Positions 57,184 to 64,000 of a stretch of 64,000 nucleotides of DNA are shown piece after piece; position 1 is the first letter of the stretch; each line of letters starts with the position of its first letter. The notes beneath the pieces were generated by a model that saw only the letters and a list, made by a program, of their open reading frames with translations, had not been told where the DNA came from and did no database searches. The position numbers and the translations under genes are program-made. Origin of the DNA: Piliocolobus tephrosceles (lineage: Eukaryota > Chordata > Mammalia > Primates > Cercopithecidae); assembly GCF_002776525.5 (NCBI RefSeq), contig NC_045435.1, positions 121,785,071-121,849,070 of the forward strand, read 5' to 3'.

Positions 57184-58709
57184 ATATCCAAAAGTAGCAA
57201 TTTGGGAACTGGATAACAGGCAGAAGTTAGAATAATTTAAAGAGCTTGAAAGAAGACAGGAAAATGTGGGCAGGAAAATGTGTGCAAGTTTAGAATTTCC
57301 TAGGACTTGTTTAATGGCTTTAACCAAAACACTGATAATGATATGAACAATGAAATTCAGGCTGAGGTGGTCTCTAATGGAGATGAAGAACTTGTTTGGA
57401 ACTGAAGCAAAGGTGTCTCTTGTTGTTTTAGCAAAGAGACTGGTGACATTTTGCCCATGCCCTAGAGAGTTGTGGAACTCTGAACTTGAGAGAGATGATT
57501 TAAGATATCTGATGGAAGAAATTTCTAACCAGTGAAGCATTCAGCACCAAGATGTCACTTGGGTGCTGTTAAAGGCATTCAGTTTTATAAGGGAAACAGA
57601 GCATAAAAGTTCAGCAAATTTTCAGCCTGACAATGTGATAGAAAAGAAAATCCCATTTTCTGCAAGTCTGTAGAAATTTGGATAAGTTATGAGAAGCCAA
57701 ATGTTAATCCCCAAGATAATGGGAAAAATGTTTCCAGGGCATGTCAGAGATCTTCATGGTAGCCCCTCTCATCACAGGCCTGGAGGCCTAGGAGGAAAAG
57801 ATGGTTTTGTGTGCCAGGCCCAAGGTCTCTGTGCCATGTTCAGCATAGGGACTTGGTGTTCTGCATCCCAGCTGCTCCAGCCATGGCTGCAAGGGGCTAA
57901 CATAGAGCTCAGGCCATGGCTTCAGAGGGTGGGAGCCCCAAGCCTTAGTATCTTTCACATAGTGTTTAGTCCGTAAGTACACAGAAGTCAAGAATTGAGG
58001 TTTGGGAACCTTAACCTAGATTTCAGAAGATGTATGGAAACACCTGGATATCCAGATAGAAGTTTGCTGTAGGGGTGGGGTCTTCATAGAGAACCTCTGC
58101 TAGGTCATTGCAGAAGGGAAATGTGGGATGGGAGCCCCCCCACAGAATCCCTACTAAGGCATGATCCAGTGGAGTTATGAGATGAGGGCCACCATCCTCC
58201 AGACCCCAGAATGGTAGATCCACTGACAGCTTGCACTGTGTGCCTGGAAAAGCTGCAGACACTCAACACCAGTCCTTGAAAGCAGATGGAGGGGAGGCTG
58301 TACACTGCAAAGCCACAGGGGTGGAGCTGCCCAAGACTATGGGAACCTACCTCTTGTATCAGTGTGACCTGGATGTGAGACATGGAGTCAAAGGAGATCA
58401 TTTTGTAGCTTTTAGATTTGACTGCCTTGCTCTATTTCAGACTTGCATGGGACTTGTAGCCCCTTTGTTTTTGCCAATTTCTAGCATTTGTAATAACTGT
58501 ATTTACCCAATCCCTGTACCCCCATTGTATCTTGCTTTGGATTTTATAGGCTGTTAGACAGAAGAGACTTGTATTGCCTTGGATGAGACTTTGGACTGTG
58601 GACTTCTGAGTTAATGCTGAAATGAGTTAAGAGTTTGGTAGACTTTTGGGAAGGCATGATTGCTTTTGAAATGTGAACATATGAGATTTGGGAGGGGCCA
58701 GGAGTGGAA
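57184..58709 (+). repeat. THE1 internal region, plus strand
   Basis: The reverse-complement counterpart of 6906-8440: GACAGGAAAATGTGGGCAGG, GAACTCTGAACTTGAGAGAG, GGACTGTGGACTTCTGAGTT. It reaches its own 3' LTR at 58710 but lacks the first 40-50 bases and a 5' LTR in the same direction. Confidence 0.88.
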
Positions 58710-59040
58710 TGATATGGTTTGGCTTTGCTTCCCCACCCGAATCTCATCTTGTCGCTCCTGTAATTTCTACATATTGTGGGAAGGACCCCATGGAAGATGA
58801 TTGAATCGTGGGGCCAGATCTTTCTTGTTCTGTTCTCATGACAGTGAATGGATATCAGGAGATCTGAAAGTTTTAAAAATGGGAGTTTCTTTGCATAAGC
58901 TCTCTCTTTGTCTGCTGTTATCTATGTAAGATTGACACTCCATGTAGAACTGTAATTACAATAAGCCTCTTTCTTTTTCTTTTGTAAAGTGCCCAGTCTT
59001 GTATATGTCTTTATCAGTAGCATGAAAATAGACTAATACA
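58710..59040 (+). repeat. THE1 LTR, plus strand
   Basis: Runs TGATATGGTTTGGCTTTGC to AATAGACTAATACA, the 3' LTR of the plus-strand internal region. Confidence 0.9.
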
Positions 59041-59080
59041 GGTATCTTTAAAGCACACCACTCTACTGGTACCAATTTAC
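59041..59080 (-). repeat. 40-base THE1 internal stub
   Basis: GGTATCTTTA...CTCTACTGGTACCAATTTAC repeats the internal-to-5'-LTR junction also seen at 56817-56856 and 8441-8480. It belongs to the LTR on its right, and the rest of that internal region is absent. Confidence 0.85.
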
Positions 59081-59436
59081 TGTATTAGTCCATTTTCACA
59101 CTGCTGATAAAGATGTACCTGAGACTGGGTAATTTCTAAGGAAAAAGAGCTTTAATGGACTCACAGTTTCACATGACTGGGGAGGCCTCACATTCATGGC
59201 AGAAGGCGAAAGGCATGTCTCACATGGCAACAAGAGAATAGAGTTTGTATAGGGTAACTCCCCATGATAAAACCATTACGTCTCATAAGACGTATTCACT
59301 ATCATGAGAACAGCACAGGAAAGACCCACTCTCATGATTCAATTACCTCCCACCTGCTCCCTCCCACAACATGTCAGAATTGTGAGAGCTACAATTCAAG
59401 ATGAGATTTTTGTGGGGACACAGCCAAACCATATCA
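59081..59436 (-). repeat. THE1 LTR, minus strand
   Basis: Antisense LTR from TGTATTAGTCCATTTTCAC to CCAAACCATATCA, 356 bases, the best-preserved THE1 LTR in this cluster. Confidence 0.92.
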
Positions 59437-60768
59437 CCAACCAATTAAAATATCACTCAAATGTGTGAAAATTGATTGAGGTATTAATGTGGATGGCTTT
59501 TAAAAAGCCAAATACAATTTAAAAAATAGAGGTTAATTTATAAAACTTTTTATCAGAAAAAAGTAATACTTTATATATGGGCTTTTGAAAATGCAAAGTA
59601 AAAGTATAAAGAAAAATATAAATCTTCCACAGGCTTACTGGAAAAAAAATACGTTGAAATATTTTCTTCTTGTCACTGTTCTAAATATATATCTATACTG
59701 TACCTGTATCTGATTCTACATATTTACATATGTACATCTATATATCTGTATCCATATCTGCATCTATCTATAATGTTTTCAGCTCAGCAATAATTGTATT
59801 TTAACCTAACATTATCTTAGGTGCTATTCTCTCAGCAAATATATTGTTCAAAGTTATTCTATTGCATGGATATTCCAAATGTATTTAACCATTATTTTCT
59901 CTTTATATAATAGGCTGTTTTAAATATTTCTATAATAAAAAATAGACAGCACACTACTGAACACTTTGAATATCACTCAAATTCTTTAACTTGGATGTAC
60001 TGAGTCAAACAACATGAATGATATTAATATTAATTAACATTTTAAATCTGCTTTTAAAAGAAATTGTGAATTTCTGAATTTACAATAATATGAGAGTAAA
60101 TCTCCACAAATAATCACTAGTAGTGGGTGTATATTTCCAATAAACACATCTGTTTATATTCTTTGATAAGATAGTTAAAAATAATATCAGTTTTTTTAAT
60201 CCACACTTCTGTGATGGTGATAGATTCTTGATAATCTCTGTTACTTCTACACATCCAGACACTGCAGTCTTTGTTCTCCAGAACTATAGTCTCAAGAATG
60301 TTTTTGCAAGCCACCCTGGAAAGATAGAGACCAGAACTCTCACTGGAGCAAATGTATTTACATTTCCAGATAGGGAAGAGAAAGTCAGTAACATATACTG
60401 GAGTGATTTGAAGATGTCTTACCCCTGAGACATTCCAGTTTAATAATTTTAGAGATCCTCCCACTTCTCCAAAATGAACTTGCTTATGTTCTAAGGTATA
60501 AAGACAATGTCTGTGACAAGAGGGAAGAAGAACAGGTTTGTCAGCAGCCCATTTGTAAGACTAGAGTGTCCTAAAGGCAGGGTTCCTTTCCTGGAATGCC
60601 TCGCCATGCTATATTCATGTACCACCTGGCCCTCATGTTGCCCTGGGAAAATTGGGGCTCAGAGAAATGATGTGAACTGTTACTCTGGCTAATCTTCTGC
60701 ATTGAATAATAAACTTTGCTCTTACTCAGAAGTCTAATATCTTTCCACCAGATGAAACTGTAAAATTA
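59437..60768. other. Unassigned DNA; possible LTR end near 60510-60768
   Basis: 59437-60500 is AT-rich with a TATC/TA-rich patch (59680-59780) and a 115-codon minus-strand frame at 60117-60464 without recognisable features. 60510-60768 is GC-richer and has AATAAA at 60708-60713 followed by CTTTGCTCTTACTCAG. That resembles the 3' part of an LTR, but I cannot fix its family or start. Confidence 0.35.
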
Positions 60769-61588
60769 TGACTGGCTAACTTGCTAGTTTGCCGGCACGG
60801 TGAAATCTCAAATGCTTCAATTTCTGACTTGGCATCTTAATGCTAGTGATATGGACAGGAGGCAGGGACAAAGGAGAAGAGGGTAATTCCCTTGCAAAGG
60901 CCCTACCCCCAAGTCTAAATAGGAATAGGCTTTCGTGCTTTTGTGCCATGTCCCTAAATAAGAATAGGCATTCATGTTTTTGTGCCCAAATGCTGCCTTC
61001 AGCAAAACCACTCTGGCCTGCCACGCCCCTATCCTGTATGCATGTAAACCCCAAGCTCCACTGACAGAGTGGCAGAACAGCACAGCAGTGAAAGAAAGAA
61101 GAGAAACAGCTTGTGAACATCGAGAGGAGTTTGGCTAGGGACGGCCAGAGAGGAGATCGGCCACAAGACACCTGAACTCCAGGGGAAGATCATCTTCTCA
61201 TTCCATCTCCTTTTCAGCTCCTCATCGATTCTGCTGAGAGCCACCTCCATCACTCAATAAAATCCCCCCATTTACCATCCTTCAAGTCTGTTTGACCTGA
61301 TTCTTCCTGGATGCCAGACAAGGACCTGAGTACCAAGAGTGCAGGGTATAAAAGACTGTCACCCTGACTCCACTGAGCTGCTTAACACTTAGCTACCTAC
61401 CCACAGATGGCAAAGCTAAAAGAGCATGATAACACCCCTAGACACAGCTGTGGGGCCAGAGCCCAAAAGCTCTTGCCCCAGCTCACCTGCATGCTCCCAT
61501 AAGGGGTTTGAGTGCATGGCAGTGGAGTAAAGGAGTTACGCCCCTATTGCAAGTCCCCAAAGAGGTCAGGGAACTCTTCTGTCTTAAC
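60769..61588 (+). repeat. Class I ERV 5' LTR
   Basis: The likely start is TGACTGGCTAAC at 60769 and the end lies just before the primer-binding site. CACTCAATAAAATCC gives a polyadenylation signal at 61256-61261. A TATAAAAG motif at 61348-61355 lies downstream of that signal, not where an LTR TATA box belongs. The family is not certain; HERV-P-like is suggested by the primer site. Confidence 0.65.
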
Positions 61589-61606
61589 TAGGGGCTCGCC
61601 TGGGAT
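61589..61606 (+). promoter_or_regulatory. Retroviral primer-binding site, proline-tRNA type
   Basis: TAGGGGCTCGCCTGGGAT differs by about three bases from the proline-tRNA primer-binding site used by many gammaretrovirus-like elements. Its position right after the LTR supports the provirus reading. Confidence 0.7.
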
Positions 61607-62319
61607 CCAGGGATTCGGCATGAGGGTGAGTACAGATGCGGAACTGTCAGATCTCCCTATTTTCCAAGACCCTGACACCTCTCTCTTCCCTTTGAGTAAA
61701 AGGAATATTGGCTCTGTTTTTCTTCATGGAGGTCTAACCATTGCATGGGACCAGAGTAGAGTCCTGGGGCAACTAAAGGCATCTTTTGTTGCTAAGAGAC
61801 CCCAAGACTAAACTTCTTTGGCCAAGATCTCCAGACTTTTCTGTGATGCCTTTTGTTCTTTCATGACTTGAAATGGCTCCTATCGCTTCTGTATGATGTT
61901 AAGGGTTATGCTGCAAACTACTAAGATGTTACTAAGTACAATGTATGTTTGGCTCAACAATCAGAGGAGTAAATTTAAAATAATTTGGTTTCCATTTGTT
62001 CTTAGAGGTGCGACCCCAAACCTCACCCTAATGGCTGCAGGTGATACGTGGGATGGAGAATCGTGCAGTGACTCCCCACCTTCCTGCCTCCCCTACCGAC
62101 TTGGGCACCTAGGTCTGTCTGCAGCATCCACAAGCCACACCCAATGGCCATGAGGGGTCGGAAAAAACCGTGACTGCCACTGGGGCCCCAATGCCTCATG
62201 ATTGCTGCACCAGTAGAGCCTTTCCTCCCATGGCTGAGGGGTCCTTACTCGTTTGAACTGGGGAAGGGATATAGTAGTTGAAGGAACCTATTTGCACAGA
62301 ACAAGAAGTTCCCCCCAAC

Positions 62320-62350
<31 letters not shown>

Positions 62351-62559
62351 CCGTACTTTAAGAAGTTTCCTTTATTCTTTTCTAAGTGAGAGGGGTCCTA
62401 TCTTCAGTACTATGATTGTAACTGGAAAAACGACTGATGACCGACCCCTGCTGGCTGATAACTGCAATTTCACCATGGCCCATTTGAGACTCAATCTAAA
62501 CAGATACATGCAGCCTTGAAACATCTTTTTGTCACAAAATCAATTGTAGGATTCAGGTC
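61607..62559 (+). mobile_element. ERV leader region
   Basis: Untranslated leader between the primer site and gag. It has GAGGGTGAGTACAGATGCG near 61622 (a possible splice donor, GGTGAGTA) and a T27 run at 62324-62350. Open frames at 61512-61811 and 61893-62153 have no retroviral protein features that I recognise. Confidence 0.6.
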
Positions 62560-63952
62560 GAGGGCCTAGAATGAAAAACTTGTCTCCAGGACTCGGGGAC
62601 AAGATGGAAGAGAAAGAATGGATGGCCACCTTCTCTCCATTACACTTCTGGTTATCACTGAAAGAAGGAAATAAAATGAGAGATGCCTCTGTTTCTCTGT
62701 CTTTCAGAATTGGAAACCAGCTATCTTCACCACTGCCAGGTTATACTACCCTGGAGTGTATCCTGAACCACTGGGACTGCTTTGACCCTCAGACTATGGA
62801 GGAAAAACACCTCCTATCCCTCTGCACAAAGGTTTGTCCAAGTTATGGTTTACAAGAAGGACTGATTTGGCCTCAGTAAGGAACCATTCATTTTGATACA
62901 GCCCTGCAGTTGGACCTTTTCTGTAAACACAAGGACAGATGTTCTGAGACCCCATATATTCAACCTTTCTTTACCTTTCATGGCAATCCAGACCTTTGCT
63001 GACAGTGTAGGATTTATCCATCCCTCCTGTTTGTCATCTCAGGAGAGAGTACAAGGGGAAATCCCAGGGAACTAATAAATCCCAGAGGCACCACCAACAC
63101 AGAAGCCAGCTCCCTCCAGCCCTGCTCCTCTAGGTCTACCCCATCCTCCGTATCCAGCTTCTCTCTCTTGCTTGTCCCCTCCTAGAAATCCTCACCCTAG
63201 ACAAGCCCTAGTCTCACTCTTGCTCTCCAATAGATGCCTGGTGAATTTGACCACAGTAAAGTCCAGGTTCCCTTGTGTCTACAGAACTTAAAACAGGTTA
63301 AGGAGGATCTTGGCAAGTTTTCAGATGACCCTGATAGATAAATAGAGGCTTTCCAGAATTGCATCCAAATATTTGAGCTCTCCTGGAAAGACTTTACGTT
63401 ACTTTTGAATCACACCCTGACTAACACTGAGAAGCAGGCTGCTCTGCAAGCAGAAGAGAGATTTAGGAATGAGCTTTGTATCACACATAGCATCAGAGAA
63501 GGGGGCAAACTTTATCCAACTGGAAGAGAAGCAGTACCAATGGATGGCCCTGGATGGAATCCCAATGATGAGTCGGGAGAATGGAAGAGGAGACACTTTC
63601 AGGAGTGCATAATGGAGGGTTTACATTGGACTAGGACCAAACCTCTCAATTATACCAAGTTTTCCATGATAAACCAGGGATTTGATGAAAATCTCACTGC
63701 CTTCCTGGAAAGGCTAACAGAGGTCTTGGTCAAGCACACCTGTCTATCTCTTGATTCAGTTGAGGGACAACTAATCCTGATTGACTCAGGTCAGTACTGG
63801 ACTTGCTGCTCCTCAACCTGGACTACTTCAGCAATGATAGTTTGCAACAGATCTCTCTCTCTCTCTTTTCTTTTTCCATTTTCAGATTCTCCCACCAAAC
63901 ATCTGAATATATCCTGCTGATGAGCATTCTGTTGTCTTTCTTTAAGGACTAC
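62560..63952 (+). pseudogene. Degenerate gammaretrovirus-like gag
   Basis: Gag encodes the structural core of a retrovirus. The matrix-like part is near 62700-62880 (FDPQTMEEKHL readable), then stops. A proline-rich stretch lies at about 63080-63240. A capsid-like part is open from 63405 (GREAVPMDGPGWNPND, INQGFDENLTAFLERL) until the frame is lost near 63780, before a CT-rich run at 63851-63870. Frames for these parts do not join and several stops intervene, so no working protein is possible. The remainder of the provirus is cut off by a MaLR LTR at 63953. Confidence 0.8.
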
Positions 63953-64000
63953 TGATATGGTTTGGCTCTGTGTTCCCACACAAATCGCATCTTGAATTGT
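63953..64000 (+). repeat. THE1/MST LTR, partial at window edge
   Basis: TGATATGGTTTGGCTCTGTG begins a plus-strand MaLR LTR that continues through CATCTTGAATTGT and runs off the window. It interrupts the ERV gag remnant. Confidence 0.88.

Noticed and set aside
60117..60464. 115-codon minus-strand frame
   Set aside because: No recognisable motif. This length is expected by chance in 64 kb read in six frames.
1..64000. CRISPR array, tRNA, rRNA or bacterial-type operon
   Set aside because: No spaced direct-repeat array, no cloverleaf with A/B boxes outside Alu/MIR, and no gene-dense coding layout. The sequence is primate repeat-rich DNA.

Overview
This window is primate nuclear DNA: AT-rich, gene-poor and built almost entirely of interspersed repeats. 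Dimeric Alus, L1 of several ages, THE1/MST/MLT1-type MaLR LTRs, MIR, hAT-type fossils and class I endogenous retrovirus (ERV) pieces place it in the anthropoids. The youngest-looking Alu (32316-32597) carries variants I associate with Old World monkey AluY lineages rather than human AluY (CTCAAGCC, CAAAAAACTAGCC, GGCGTAAACC, GATCTGGCCACTG). A cercopithecoid such as a macaque, baboon or guenon is therefore more likely than human. I see no functional protein-coding gene, tRNA, rRNA or CRISPR array. Every long reading frame is either repeat-derived or close to chance.

Layout. 1-6540: unassigned AT-rich DNA with two MIRs, a 270-bp polypurine tract, a fold-back Alu pair and one Alu. 6541-8847: a two-LTR THE1 provirus on the minus strand. 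9069-11960: an Alu, then an old plus-strand L1 split by another Alu. 12917-16800: a MaLR LTR, a twin-primed L1 and an Alu. 18032-18815: a diverged direct duplication with an open frame on the minus strand. 19189-19747: a tandem Alu composite. 21050-25070: an old minus-strand L1 hosting an Alu, a twin-primed L1 and a MaLR LTR that itself holds an Alu. 26685-28668: an L1 with an intact 5' end that lacks its 3' two-thirds. 29351-31945: an old L1 split by a solo LTR. 32316-38700: two Alus, hAT fossils, an MLT1-type LTR and an old L1. 38700-45220: mostly unassigned. 45234-48873: a 3.6-kb 5'-truncated minus-strand L1 with perfect target-site duplications (TSDs). 49378-50162: a solo ERV LTR. 50335-51704: L1 fragments and an AluJ. 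51705-54974: unassigned. 54986-55242: a 5'-truncated Alu. 55800-59436: an inverted cluster of THE1 pieces. 60769-63952: a class I ERV with LTR, proline-type primer-binding site, leader and broken gag, cut by another THE1/MST LTR that runs off the window end.

Nothing here works together as an operon or pathway. The story is one of layered retrotransposition and rearrangement. I found no convincing new biological system. The observation that repeats explain least is the duplication at 18032-18207 and 18639-18815, whose differences cluster at third codon positions of a minus-strand frame.
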